NCBI GenBank assembly: GCA_017430675.1
Contig: JAFRMM010000195.1
Coordinates: 1 to 64,000, forward strand
Origin: Prevotella sp.
GTDB lineage: Bacteria; Bacteroidota; Bacteroidia; Bacteroidales; Bacteroidaceae
Length of the DNA stretch: 64,000 bases
Reading direction: 5' to 3'
Below, piece by piece: positions 34,946 through 43,362 of the stretch (position 1 is its first letter; each line of letters begins with the position of its first letter). A program made the position numbers and the translations under genes. The notes beneath the pieces are model-generated. The model was not told the origin of the DNA. It was given only the letters and a program-made list of their open reading frames with translations, and ran no database searches.

Positions 34946-35023
34946 CCTTCACATACCATCAAACTATACAAGAACGATGTACAACGCACAATTATATATT
35001 TTAGGTTATTTGTTATCATGATG

Positions 35024-35031
35024 CAAAGATA
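35024..35031 (-). promoter_or_regulatory. Promoter -7 element of the four-gene GT operon
   Basis: TAtcTTTG on the minus strand, 79 bp before ATG 34945; the only match in the divergent spacer on this strand. Confidence 0.6.
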
Positions 35032-35050
35032 CAAAAAAAACTATTACTAC

Positions 35051-35081
35051 TTTGTTTTTTAACAGAAAAAATGTACTTTTG
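35051..35081 (+). promoter_or_regulatory. Promoter of GT2 at 35099
   Basis: TTTG at 35051-35054, 19 bp, then TActTTTG at 35074-35081, 17 bp before the ATG. Full match. Confidence 0.75.
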
Positions 35082-35098
35082 CAACAAATTATACCAAG

Positions 35099-36007
35099 AT
35101 GATTAAAATTAGCATCATATTACCCATATATAATGTTGCTCCTTATTTAGAAGAAACATTTAATTCACTTATCAACCAATCATTAAAGGAGATTGAGATC
35201 ATTGCTGTAAATGACGGATCGACAGACGGGAGTGGAGAAATAATAAGAAAGTATAAAGAACGGGATTCCAGGATTATCTCTTTTTCCCAAATTAATCAAG
35301 GTCAGTCTGTTGCCAGGAACTTAGCCCTTCAATACGCAACAGGAAAATATATCTATATGATGGATTCTGATGATGTACTGGATAACCCAGATGCTTTACG
35401 GATCTGTTATGAGTATGCTGAAAAGAATCAGGCAGATTTTATATTCTTCGATGGTGAATCATTCTCAGAAGATAATGCCAACCGCACTTCATGGAACACC
35501 AAGCGAACCCATCTCGTTGATGAAAACGAAAAACATGACGGGCATTATCTTCTCAATCTGATGCTTGATAAAAGAGTACATAATTGTGTGGTATGGCTAT
35601 TATTGATCAACCGAGACTACATGAATAATATTGGACTCAGATTCTATCCCGGCATCATCCATGAAGACGAATTGTTCACAACAATTCTCACATTAAACAG
35701 TGATAATATTTATTGTCTAAAACAGTCCTTGATCAAACACCGTATCAGATCAGCATCGACAATGGGATTACGATATACTAAAAGAAATATGGATTGTTAT
35801 CTCACTGTCATTGACGAACTGTTCAAATTTCAGGATTCCGCCATTATCCGGAAATTCGCAAAATATACTTTGAGCAAAGTGTTTTATACTGGCCACCAAA
35901 TACCTTTCAATGAAAAATTTAAGGTCTATTGGAAAGCCACTAAATCTGGATATCTCAAATATATAGGTTTCAAGTCTTCTGTCGTATTCTGGCTAAAACA
36001 GTTTTAA
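35099..36007 (+). CDS. GT2 glycosyltransferase
   Basis: A 302-residue GT-A enzyme. ISIILPIYNVAPYLEETFNS opens the domain, EIIAVNDGSTDGSGEII gives the nucleotide contact, NQGQSVARNLALQYATG the next helix and YMMDSDDVLDN the DxD. GIIHEDELFTTIL has the ED pair near residue 184. It is a single plus-strand gene with its own promoter and its last 4 bp overlap the end of the convergent GT4 gene. The transferred sugar is unknown. Confidence 0.87.
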   Translation: MIKISIILPIYNVAPYLEETFNSLINQSLKEIEIIAVNDGSTDGSGEIIRKYKERDSRIISFSQINQGQSVARNLALQYATGKYIYMMDSDDVLDNPDALRICYEYAEKNQADFIFFDGESFSEDNANRTSWNTKRTHLVDENEKHDGHYLLNLMLDKRVHNCVVWLLLINRDYMNNIGLRFYPGIIHEDELFTTILTLNSDNIYCLKQSLIKHRIRSASTMGLRYTKRNMDCYLTVIDELFKFQDSAIIRKFAKYTLSKVFYTGHQIPFNEKFKVYWKATKSGYLKYIGFKSSVVFWLKQF

Positions 36008-37143
36008 CTTTCATCGACAACCCGTTTCATCTGAATTTTCCACGAAAGATGCTCTACTGTCTTGCGAATTTCCGCAGACTGGAAATGGTGCTTGTCAATG
36101 AAATCAAGAATCTGCTGAACATCTATGGGTGATTCGTCTGGAGAGGCTTTCAGGATATAAGGTTGTTGATCAAAATCGCTATCCTGTTCACTATATATAA
36201 AAGGTATGCCACGAGTAGCATATTCGCGATTTTTCAATGTTTTAATCACCGTAATTCCACTGCGGTGACGAGCCAGACTACCAATGGCAAAACAGCATTG
36301 GTTGAAAACCTTATCCAATTCTTCACCAAATAGTTGGCCATGGAAAATAATATAATCCTGAATACCATACTTATCAATGATTGCTTGCATACCAGGATGA
36401 AAAGCATTTGCCTTATACCGTTCATGGGGGTGCACACCACCGACTATATGGAAATATACTTGACGAGGACTTGGCGTACGTCTATAATATTCACCAATAC
36501 CAGCAATCAGACGGTCATAACCATGCCAGATATGTACTTCTGCGACACCAATCAAATGAATGGAGTCATCTGAAGGTTTCTGATAATGATGAATAGGGGT
36601 GCTATCGAAATCCACTCCATTACTGATACGAATTGTCCGCTGGCCAAAAATGACCTCTTCGTCTGAAAAAGTGACAATGGCAGACATTTCCTTTGCTAAC
36701 CTATTACGAAACAGTTTATCTATCTTCAACTGGAATCGTTGTCTCCAATGAAAATTCGCAAACTCCTGGTCATACGGATAGGTCGGAACCTCTGTCACCA
36801 ACTTAATTCCGAGTTTGCGTAATCTCTTGAAGAATCTAATCAGGAACGGGTTCGCATTCTGGAAGCAACGGGCATAGACAAACTGAATACCATTGATTTT
36901 GCAATAATCATATATACAATTATAATCGATGCGTTGACAAAGTCCTGCCAGAAAACCTGTTCCATAATCTTTAATCATATCATCATCCACATAACGACAC
37001 CGATGACCATTATCATCAAAGCCATAATAGCACAAATGAACTTCATAACCATTTTCACGGAGACCTTTCACTTGATAGTGTATCTTTTTGCTAATGCCAC
37101 TGACTTCAGAAAAGCCGTGATAGACGAGGAACAATATCTTCAT
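36004..37143 (-). CDS. Divergent GT4-like glycosyltransferase
   Basis: A 379-residue protein with the GT-B layout but weak GT4 signatures. KILFLVYHGFSEVSGISKKI opens the N-terminal domain; IRISNGVDFDSTP is the typical block before the donor domain, and IHLIGVAEVHIWHGYDRLI opens it. The usual E-x7-E block is replaced by RHRSGITVIKTLKNREYATRG, quoted here for its key charged residues. That change may mean an altered donor site. A TAttTTTG element overlaps the longer open frame, so ATG 37143 is used. It is alone on its strand. Confidence 0.75.
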   Translation of the reverse strand: MKILFLVYHGFSEVSGISKKIHYQVKGLRENGYEVHLCYYGFDDNGHRCRYVDDDMIKDYGTGFLAGLCQRIDYNCIYDYCKINGIQFVYARCFQNANPFLIRFFKRLRKLGIKLVTEVPTYPYDQEFANFHWRQRFQLKIDKLFRNRLAKEMSAIVTFSDEEVIFGQRTIRISNGVDFDSTPIHHYQKPSDDSIHLIGVAEVHIWHGYDRLIAGIGEYYRRTPSPRQVYFHIVGGVHPHERYKANAFHPGMQAIIDKYGIQDYIIFHGQLFGEELDKVFNQCCFAIGSLARHRSGITVIKTLKNREYATRGIPFIYSEQDSDFDQQPYILKASPDESPIDVQQILDFIDKHHFQSAEIRKTVEHLSWKIQMKRVVDES

Positions 37144-37158
37144 TTCAACTTTTTTCTG

Positions 37159-37190
37159 CAAAAATAGGCAAAAATTTGGACTTATACAAA
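37159..37190 (-). promoter_or_regulatory. Promoter of the GT4-like gene at 36004-37143
   Basis: TAttTTTG on the minus strand at 37159-37166 with TTTG at 37187-37190, 20 bp upstream. Full match, partly interleaved with the divergent promoter of the acetyltransferase gene, so the two may compete for polymerase. Confidence 0.75.
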
Positions 37191-37206
37191 ATTATTTGTA
37201 TTTTTG
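37175..37206 (+). promoter_or_regulatory. Promoter of the acetyltransferase-GT4 pair
   Basis: TTTG at 37175-37178, 20 bp, then TAttTTTG at 37199-37206. Full match. Its -33 box lies between the two boxes of the opposite promoter. Confidence 0.75.
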
Positions 37207-37228
37207 TGCACTGTAAATAGAAAATGTG

Positions 37229-37819
37229 ATGAACAGCGAGGGAATAAGGGATAAGTTCAAAAGCAATCCCAAGTTGAAGAGATTGGTGGATTGGCTGATC
37301 ATGAACCAGGTGGAGACACGTCCACGCTGGTACATCAGGCTACTTGCGCCACTCTATCAGCATCGGGGAAAGCATTCTGTCGTCCATCGTTCTGCAAGGA
37401 TGGACACACCACCCTATCGCAAGTTCAGCCTTGGGGATTACTCGGTAGTTGAATCGTTTGCTTGTATCAATAATGCCGTAGGCGACGTGGTGATTGGCAA
37501 TCATACCAGAATCGGACTGCATAACACAGTCATTGGCCCTGTGACCATCGGTAACCATGTCAATCTTGCCCAAGGGATTACAGTAACCGCCCTCAACCAC
37601 AACTTCGAAAACCCAGATAAGCGTATCGACGAGCAGGGAGTCAGTACCAATCCCGTTACCATTGGTGATGATATATGGATCGGCGCCAATGCCGTCATTC
37701 TCCCAGGTGTTTCCATCGGCAACCATTCCGTCGTGGCTGCAGGTGCAGTGGTCACTAAGGACGTACCTCCCCACTCCCTCGTTGCAGGTGTTCCAGCAAA
37801 AATCATCAAGCAGATATGA
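37229..37819 (+). CDS. Hexapeptide-repeat O-acetyltransferase
   Basis: A 196-residue left-handed beta-helix acetyltransferase (LbH/NodL-like) that uses acetyl-CoA in the cytoplasm. Hexapeptide turns are visible through [20 protein letters not shown] and [20 protein letters not shown], and [10 protein letters not shown] near 123-132 holds the catalytic His. [20 protein letters not shown] is the usual CoA-binding end. GTG 37226 precedes ATG 37229 directly; the ATG is preferred. Its stop overlaps the ATG of the next GT4 gene by 4 bp. Unlike the membrane acyltransferases here, it would acetylate a nucleotide or lipid-linked sugar before flipping. Confidence 0.92.
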   Translation: MNSEGIRDKFKSNPKLKRLVDWLIMNQVETRPRWYIRLLAPLYQHRGKHSVVHRSARMDTPPYRKFSLGDYSVVESFACINNAVGDVVIGNHTRIGLHNTVIGPVTIGNHVNLAQGITVTALNHNFENPDKRIDEQGVSTNPVTIGDDIWIGANAVILPGVSIGNHSVVAAGAVVTKDVPPHSLVAGVPAKIIKQI

Positions 37820-38919
37820 TAAAAGTACTAGAAGTAATTCGCCAGGGGCAAATAGGTGGTGGAGAATCCCATTTGCTTGATTTGATCTATTTCCTTGATA
37901 AATCCAAGATTACACCTATATGTCTTTCCTTTACTGATGGGGAGATGATTCATCGATTAACTCAGATGGGCATTGCCTGTTATGTTATTGATACCCAAAA
38001 ACCATTCGACATAGGCATTCAAAAACAAATCATCAAGTTAATAAAAGACGAAGGAATACAACTCATCCATGCCCATGGTAGTAGGGCTGCCTCAAACATT
38101 TTATGTACTGCCCGAATATTACATCTACCTTTTATTTATACTGTTCATGGATGGAGTTTTCACGATGATCAGCCGTTTTGGATTAAGAAACTTAGAGGTT
38201 GGAGCGAAAAACTGATTTGTCATTATGCAAAGAAGGTGATTTGTGTTTCTCAGAGCAATAAAGATACAGGAAAGGAAGTATTTGGATTGAAAGAAGCCAT
38301 GGTTATAGAGAATGGTATCAACCTGAACAGATTCAATCCAGATTCATCGTATGTAAATCTGAGAAAAACATTTGGTTTTTCTGAATCAGACTGCATTGTT
38401 GGGTTTATAGCCAGATGTACCAAACAGAAAAATCCTATCATATATCTTGAAGCATTGGAAAAGGCTCATGCGAACAATCCTTCCTTGAAAGGCATATTTA
38501 TTGGAGAAGGTGATTTGGATGCGGAAGTTGATGCCTTTATTGAAGAGCACTGTATGAAGGGTTATCTGTATCGATCACCTTTCCGTACAGATGTACCAGA
38601 TTTACTACAATGTATCGATATATATTGCCTTCCAAGTCTATGGGAAGGGTTATCAATAGCCTTGCTCGAGGCCATGGCTATGAGAAAAGCCATTATCGCC
38701 ACACCAACAGATGGCACTTGTGAATTGATACATAATGATGAGAATGGAATAGTTGTACCATTTAATGACATCCAGTCTCTCGCAAATGCCATGAATACAT
38801 TAGCGATTTCAGAAGAAAAACGCAAGCGATATGGAATATCTGCTCGCTCACTCATTGAAAAAAGATTTAATGCAGAACGTGTAGCCGAGATGGTTACTCA
38901 GATCTACAATCAGATATAA
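37816..38919 (+). CDS. GT4 glycosyltransferase
   Basis: A 367-residue GT-B enzyme. [20 protein letters not shown] is the N-terminal loop, [16 protein letters not shown] leads to [18 protein letters not shown] at the donor domain, and [20 protein letters not shown] carries the E-x7-E pair. It overlaps the acetyltransferase gene by 4 bp and is the last gene of the polysaccharide region; 14 bp separate it from the convergent small gene on the right. The subfamily differs from the three related GT4 proteins between 25 and 32 kb. Confidence 0.88.
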   Translation: MIKVLEVIRQGQIGGGESHLLDLIYFLDKSKITPICLSFTDGEMIHRLTQMGIACYVIDTQKPFDIGIQKQIIKLIKDEGIQLIHAHGSRAASNILCTARILHLPFIYTVHGWSFHDDQPFWIKKLRGWSEKLICHYAKKVICVSQSNKDTGKEVFGLKEAMVIENGINLNRFNPDSSYVNLRKTFGFSESDCIVGFIARCTKQKNPIIYLEALEKAHANNPSLKGIFIGEGDLDAEVDAFIEEHCMKGYLYRSPFRTDVPDLLQCIDIYCLPSLWEGLSIALLEAMAMRKAIIATPTDGTCELIHNDENGIVVPFNDIQSLANAMNTLAISEEKRKRYGISARSLIEKRFNAERVAEMVTQIYNQI

Positions 38920-38933
38920 ATGATTGTCTATCT

Positions 38934-39272
38934 TCAGCAAAACAGATCCAGAGACAGATCCTTCTGAGGTCTCTCTTCTTTCTCTTCGTCTGGTGATTGA
39001 TTCTTAAACTCCAGCATCAATTGCTGGGCATCGGCATTATTCTGGGTGTTCAGACGATAGAAGCCCCGTCGCTCCATGCTTTCGATCAATGAGGAAGATG
39101 ACTTTGAGTTCTTCAGCAGATATTGTTGGACATACGTCCGAATCTCTGCCAGATCCGGTGAAAAGAACAGCGTGGAGTTCTGGTTATAGACATGCTTGGC
39201 CAGCAGTTGCACACTGATGCCCCTGTCCCCCACATCGGTGAGAATCCTGAGTATCTGGCGGTCGTATGTCAT
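38934..39272 (-). CDS. Small conserved-looking protein, possibly winged-helix
   Basis: I do not recognise a named family. The 112 residues open MTYDRQILRILTDVGDRGIS, which with VQLLAKHVYNQNSTL reads like the first helices of a winged-helix domain (helix, short loop, recognition helix). FFSPDLAEIRTYVQQYLLKN and SSLIESMERRGFYRLN would form the rest. The C-terminus (about 90-112) is acidic and disordered. It lies after a DUF2582-like winged-helix gene on the same strand, with a strong hairpin terminator between them, so it may depend on read-through or on a promoter I cannot see. Confidence 0.6.
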   Translation of the reverse strand: MTYDRQILRILTDVGDRGISVQLLAKHVYNQNSTLFFSPDLAEIRTYVQQYLLKNSKSSSSLIESMERRGFYRLNTQNNADAQQLMLEFKNQSPDEEKEERPQKDLSLDLFC

Positions 39273-39279
39273 CTGATTA

Positions 39280-39312
39280 AAAAAGGCCGGTAAGATACTT
39301 ACCGACCTTTTT
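39280..39312 (-). terminator. Rho-independent terminator after the DUF2582-like gene
   Basis: AAAAAGGCCGGTAAG (39280-39294) pairs with CTTACCGACCTTTTT (39298-39312), with one mismatch and a 3-nt loop. Read on the minus strand it ends in a T-run, 20 bp after the stop of the gene at 39332. Confidence 0.85.
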
Positions 39313-39331
39313 CTATTGTACGTTAAATGGA

Positions 39332-39643
39332 TTAAGCCAATGTAACTTTCTCACCATCGTTAGCGAGTTTGCCCTCCTTGAAGAGCCAACCCAGACCGAG
39401 AAGAGTTGCCTCCTCAGAGATCTTTGCAGCCTTGGCAATCTCCTTCACGGTGAGAGCCTTACCTGCTGCTGCCAGTGCCTGATAAACATCTCCTGCCTTG
39501 AAACCTGCATTCTCAGCATTCACTGCGAGAACAGACTTTGCGGCTGCCTTGGGAGCAGCGGCCTTCTTAACGGTTGCGGTTTTCTTCTCAGCGGCTGCCT
39601 TTGTCTCAGTAGCCTTCTTTGCTGTTGCTTTCTTTTCTGCCAT
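39332..39643 (-). CDS. DUF2582-like winged-helix protein with histone-H1-like tail
   Basis: A 103-residue protein. Residues 1-37 are almost only Ala, Lys and Thr, as in histone H1-like DNA-binding tails. Residues 40-103 form a compact winged-helix domain: GFKAGDVYQALAAAGKALTV, KEIAKAAKISEEATLLGLGW and LFKEGKLANDGEKVTLA. DUF2582 proteins of Bacteroidetes have this domain; the long basic tail suggests a nucleoid-associated role. It has its own TActTTTG promoter and its own terminator, so it is probably an abundant single-gene transcript. Confidence 0.8.
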   Translation of the reverse strand: MAEKKATAKKATETKAAAEKKTATVKKAAAPKAAAKSVLAVNAENAGFKAGDVYQALAAAGKALTVKEIAKAAKISEEATLLGLGWLFKEGKLANDGEKVTLA

Positions 39644-39696
39644 AGTTCTTAATAATTAATACACTTACTGAAGTTTGTACTTCTTTTTTGATGGTG

Positions 39697-39704
39697 CAAA
39701 AGTA
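39697..39704 (-). promoter_or_regulatory. Promoter -7 element of the DUF2582-like gene
   Basis: TActTTTG on the minus strand, 53 bp before ATG 39643; the -33 box is unclear. Confidence 0.6.
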
Positions 39705-39759
39705 CGACTATTCTTTCAGACAAGTTATTGATATTTAAGCATTTTTGGCGAAAAACAAA

Positions 39760-41520
39760 CTATTCTTGACGAATATCAATTTGTAACTGCAATTCTTCCA
39801 ACTGTTTGGGATCCAATTCTCCAGGGGCATCCAACATGACATCGCGACCAGAATTATTCTTCGGGAAGGCGATACAGTCACGGATGCTGTCAAGACCTGC
39901 CATCAACGACACGAAGCGATCAAGACCGAAGGCGAGACCTGCATGGGGAGGTGCTCCGTACTTGAAGGCATTAATGAGGAAGCCGAACTGAGCCATCGCA
40001 CGCTCGGGGGTGAAGCCAAGAATCTGGAACATCTTCTCCTGCAACTTTCCATCGTGGATACGGAGAGAGCCGCCACCAACCTCGACACCATTGCAGACGA
40101 AGTCGTAGGCCACGGCACGCACCTTGGCCGGATCAGTATCAAGCAGGGGAATATCATCAGGGTTCGGCATCGTGAACGGGTGGTGGGTAGCCATCAGGCG
40201 CTGCTCCTCATCGCTCCACTCAAAGAGCGGGAAATCAACAATCCACAGGCAAACGAAGTTGTTCTTGTCACGCAGCCCGAGACGATCGCCCATCTCCAAA
40301 CGGAGCGTGCAGAGTTGGACGCGCGTCTTGTTGGCATTGTCGCCAGAGAGGATCAGCACGAGGTCGCCGTCCTTGGCGCCCATGGCCTCCTTGACCTTTA
40401 CCCATACCTCAGGCTCATAGAACTTATCGATACTTGACTTCACAGTTCCATCCTCATTGAACTTCACATAGACAAGCCCCTTGGCACCCACCTGCGGACG
40501 CTTCACGAAGTCTGTCAGTTCGTCGAGTTGCTTACGGGAATAGTTGGAACAACCAGGCACGCAGATACCACCGATATAGTTGGCATCATTGAAGACGGGG
40601 AAGGTACCCGTGCCCTTCAACTGATCCATCAGTTCCACAAACTCCATACCAAAACGGAGGTCAGGCTTATCTGAGCCAAAGCGACGCATAGCCTCATGCC
40701 AGGTCATACGCTGTAGGGGGGGGAGTTCCACGCCACGTACCTCTTTAAACAGATGGCGGGCCATGTCCTCGAAGAGTTGGAGCACATCCTCCTGCTCCAC
40801 AAACGACATCTCACAGTCGATCTGCGTAAACTCGGGCTGACGGTCTGCACGCAGGTCCTCATCGCGGAAGCACTTGGCTATCTGGAAGTAACGGTCGAAA
40901 CCACTGACCATCAGCAACTGCTTCAAAGTCTGCGGCGACTGCGGCAGTGCATAGAACTGTCCTGGATTCATACGGCTGGGCACCACGAAGTCGCGGGCAC
41001 CCTCAGGCGTAGAACCAATCAGGATCGGTGTTTCTACCTCAATGAAGTCCTTAGCATCCAGGAAGTTACGAATCAGGATCGTCATACGATGGCGCAGTTC
41101 AAGGTTCTTACGGACAGCCGCACGACGGAGGTCGAGATAACGGTACTTCATACGGATATCATCGCCACCATCGGTATTGTCCTCGATGGTAAACGGCGGT
41201 GTCTGGCTCTCACTGAGGATATTCAGTTCCTTGACTAGAATCTCAATGTCGCCCGTAGGCATCTTGGGATTCTTACTCTGACGCTCACTGACTACACCCT
41301 TCGCCTGGATACAGAACTCACGGCCCAGTTTATTGGCCTGTTCACAGAGTGCTGCATCATCGGCCTCGTTGAACACCAACTGCGTCAAACCATATCGATC
41401 GCGAAGATCAACGAAAGTCATACCACCCATCTTACGGCTGCGCTGAACCCATCCTGCCAGCGTCACCTCTCTGCCTGCATCGGAAAGCCGAAGTTCTCCA
41501 CAAGTATTACTTCTATACAT
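39760..41520 (-). CDS. aspS: Aspartyl-tRNA synthetase
   Basis: Charges tRNA-Asp (class II synthetase). It has 586 residues, the size of bacterial-type AspRS, including the extra GAD domain in the middle. The N-terminal OB-fold anticodon domain opens [20 protein letters not shown] with [20 protein letters not shown]. Motif 2 reads [20 protein letters not shown], and motif 3 is [15 protein letters not shown] near the C-terminus. No upstream gene is fused; the ATG is 30 bp behind a TAatTTTG element. An ordinary, intact housekeeping gene. Confidence 0.97.
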   Translation of the reverse strand: MYRSNTCGELRLSDAGREVTLAGWVQRSRKMGGMTFVDLRDRYGLTQLVFNEADDAALCEQANKLGREFCIQAKGVVSERQSKNPKMPTGDIEILVKELNILSESQTPPFTIEDNTDGGDDIRMKYRYLDLRRAAVRKNLELRHRMTILIRNFLDAKDFIEVETPILIGSTPEGARDFVVPSRMNPGQFYALPQSPQTLKQLLMVSGFDRYFQIAKCFRDEDLRADRQPEFTQIDCEMSFVEQEDVLQLFEDMARHLFKEVRGVELPPLQRMTWHEAMRRFGSDKPDLRFGMEFVELMDQLKGTGTFPVFNDANYIGGICVPGCSNYSRKQLDELTDFVKRPQVGAKGLVYVKFNEDGTVKSSIDKFYEPEVWVKVKEAMGAKDGDLVLILSGDNANKTRVQLCTLRLEMGDRLGLRDKNNFVCLWIVDFPLFEWSDEEQRLMATHHPFTMPNPDDIPLLDTDPAKVRAVAYDFVCNGVEVGGGSLRIHDGKLQEKMFQILGFTPERAMAQFGFLINAFKYGAPPHAGLAFGLDRFVSLMAGLDSIRDCIAFPKNNSGRDVMLDAPGELDPKQLEELQLQIDIRQE

Positions 41521-41550
41521 AATTTATATTACTTTTATTCTTTTGAGGTG

Positions 41551-41558
41551 CAAAATTA
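41551..41558 (-). promoter_or_regulatory. Promoter -7 element of aspS
   Basis: TAatTTTG on the minus strand, 30 bp before ATG 41520. Confidence 0.6.
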
Positions 41559-41568
41559 TAAAAAAAAT

Positions 41569-41596
41569 ATGAATTATGCATGATTAATTATGAATT
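41569..41596. repeat. Heptanucleotide tandem array, 4 copies
   Basis: ATGAATT, ATGCATG, ATTAATT, ATGAATT in a row between the divergent promoters of aspS and the DUF1573 gene. It belongs to a group of 7-bp arrays found at five places in this window; its units match those at 59610-59637. Confidence 0.7.
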
Positions 41597-41602
41597 ATTT
41601 CG

Positions 41603-41610
41603 TATCTTTG
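41603..41610 (+). promoter_or_regulatory. Promoter -7 element of the DUF1573 gene
   Basis: TAtcTTTG, 29 bp before ATG 41640, directly after the heptamer array. Confidence 0.7.
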
Positions 41611-41639
41611 CCCCAAAATTAATTCAAAACGATTCGAAA

Positions 41640-42029
41640 ATGAAAAAACTATTTGTAATAGCCATGATGCTGACGTGCGGATTCGCCGCAGCATTTGCAC
41701 AGAAACCTGCAGAGATCAAGTTCGACAAACTGACACACGATTTCGGGACATTCTCTGAGTCAAGCCCTGTTGTAACTTGTGTCTTCACATATACCAATGT
41801 GGGTGAACAACCTCTTGTCATCAATCAGGCGATGGCCTCCTGTGGCTGCACCGTCCCTGAATATACCAAGACACCCGTCCAGCCTGGTGAAAAGGGAGAA
41901 ATCAAAGTCACCTACAACGGCACTGGCAAGTTCCCCGGACATTTCAAGAAGTCCATCACCGTCCGAACCAATGGAGCCGTGGAAATGACGAGGCTCTATA
42001 TTGAGGGAGACATGACAGAAGCGAAATAA
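41640..42029 (+). CDS. Secreted DUF1573-domain protein
   Basis: A 129-residue exported protein: signal peptide MKKLFVIAMMLTCGFAAAFA, then a single DUF1573 Ig-like domain. KLTHDFGTFSESSPVVTCVF, TNVGEQPLVINQAMASCGCT and PGEKGEIKVTYNGTGKFPGH are its blocks, with the typical SCGCT cysteines that may bind or cross-link. The function of DUF1573 proteins is not known; they are frequent cell-envelope proteins in this phylum. The frame is open upstream to 41580, but the promoter lies inside that part, so ATG 41640 is used. A long hairpin terminator follows at once. Confidence 0.9.
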   Translation: MKKLFVIAMMLTCGFAAAFAQKPAEIKFDKLTHDFGTFSESSPVVTCVFTYTNVGEQPLVINQAMASCGCTVPEYTKTPVQPGEKGEIKVTYNGTGKFPGHFKKSITVRTNGAVEMTRLYIEGDMTEAK

Positions 42030-42068
42030 ATAAGAAATCACCAGCCGATTGGCTGGTGATTTCTTATT
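42029..42068. terminator. Bidirectional hairpin terminator
   Basis: AATAAGAAATCACCAGCC (42029-42046) pairs perfectly over 18 bp with GGCTGGTGATTTCTTATT (42051-42068), loop GATT. It fills the whole space between two convergent genes, so it can end transcription from both sides. Confidence 0.92.
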
Positions 42069-43247
42069 TTAGAACGTATAGGCTAAGCCTAAAGAACTAT
42101 ACTCCTTGAACTGCCAGTAGCCTAAGTCGTCATCATGGAGGTTGGCATCGTCGAAGCGCGGGAAAAGGAAGAGATTGGCTGTGATATACTTGGACACACG
42201 GAGTTCAAAGGTGTTCTCCCACTCTATCTCTACACGCTTGAAGGACGTAAAGGCAGAGAGGCGGGTCTTCCATGTCACCACGTCATTGAACTTCCACTCC
42301 AGATCAGCCGTCATATTAGGTCCAAACTCCCAAATATGGCGTTTGCCAGGATCCAGACCGTAACTGGGACCTAAGGCCAGTCTGCCCACATAGCGGTAGT
42401 TGACAGAAATCGGAGAAAGGTTGATGGTTCCTGTCAGTTTCTTGTCCTTGGTCTCTACTTTGTAATCCATACCAAGACCAAGGTTCAGGTTGAAGGGAGA
42501 GAAGAAGTCTGAATACACCACAGGATCATTGGCCTTATAACCCTTCGTGAACTGTGTATAGGCCTGAAGTTGAAGGGTGTAGTACCAGTTCTTGGCTGCC
42601 TCAAGACCTAACTTACTCGTCAGACGGATCAGGTCTTCATTGGATATGAAATTATGGAGTGAGTCGGTACGGGAATTTAAGAATCCGAGTTTCAACTCTA
42701 ACTTATTATCCCACTTCCACTTGTTCTTGTTGTCGTAGTTGGCCTCCAGTGTCAGGGCACCCACCATCGAGTAGTTGCTCTCACCTCCCTTGTACCAGTT
42801 GCCTGACACATAGTTCTGCATGAACTGCAGGAAGCCGTCACCCTTATACGTCCAGAACTTCGGCTTCTGAACCATCAGCGTGTCAGGGATAATCTCAGGC
42901 TCATCGAAGACAGGCACATCCACCTCCTCGACAAATGCCACCTGGTTCTCAAGGGGCTTATCAACATCTTCACGGATGGAGCCTGTCTCCTGCAATTCTG
43001 ACTCTGTGGCACAGACCAGGTCTGGGCGGTTCAGATAGACATTCAGCAGGGCAGCATCCACCTCGTCGGAAACAACATCCTTCCCTGCTGATTCAGAATT
43101 CATGGCCAACGTCTTGTCGGCTACATTGTGATAAAACGTCAAGGGTGCAAACAGACGATAATAACGTCCATCCACACTGTCGTTTGGCTGCGCGGCCTTC
43201 GTGCTGAGCACAGAAACTGCCGCAAAAAATATCATCAGTTTTCTCAT
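42069..43247 (-). CDS. DUF3078 outer-membrane beta-barrel protein
   Basis: A 392-residue exported protein: signal peptide MRKLMIFFAAVSVLSTKAAQ, an acidic middle part (about 50-120), then a C-terminal region of alternating strands typical of DUF3078. GDGFLQFMQNYVSGNWYKGG and NYDNKNKWKWDNKLELKLGF are family blocks, and YSSLGLAYTF ends in an aromatic residue as outer-membrane barrels do. The function of the family is not known. The open frame reaches 43493, but a TAtcTTTG element at 43257-43264 and the clear signal peptide fix the start at ATG 43247. Confidence 0.88.
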   Translation of the reverse strand: MRKLMIFFAAVSVLSTKAAQPNDSVDGRYYRLFAPLTFYHNVADKTLAMNSESAGKDVVSDEVDAALLNVYLNRPDLVCATESELQETGSIREDVDKPLENQVAFVEEVDVPVFDEPEIIPDTLMVQKPKFWTYKGDGFLQFMQNYVSGNWYKGGESNYSMVGALTLEANYDNKNKWKWDNKLELKLGFLNSRTDSLHNFISNEDLIRLTSKLGLEAAKNWYYTLQLQAYTQFTKGYKANDPVVYSDFFSPFNLNLGLGMDYKVETKDKKLTGTINLSPISVNYRYVGRLALGPSYGLDPGKRHIWEFGPNMTADLEWKFNDVVTWKTRLSAFTSFKRVEIEWENTFELRVSKYITANLFLFPRFDDANLHDDDLGYWQFKEYSSLGLAYTF

Positions 43248-43256
43248 AACTGAGTG

Positions 43257-43264
43257 CAAAGATA
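43257..43264 (-). promoter_or_regulatory. Promoter -7 element of the DUF3078 gene
   Basis: TAtcTTTG on the minus strand, 9 bp before ATG 43247; decides between two candidate starts. Confidence 0.65.
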
Positions 43265-43307
43265 AGAAAAAATTCTTTCTTTGTGCAGTTATGCCGAAAA
43301 AAAGTTG

Positions 43308-43315
43308 TAATTTTG
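43308..43315 (+). promoter_or_regulatory. Promoter -7 element of yidC
   Basis: TAatTTTG, 47 bp before the yidC ATG. A TTTG at 43280-43283 is 24 bp upstream, longer than usual. Confidence 0.6.
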
Positions 43316-43362
43316 CACCTTGATTTATTGTGAACATTAATAAATAAGCAAAATAAACAGAA

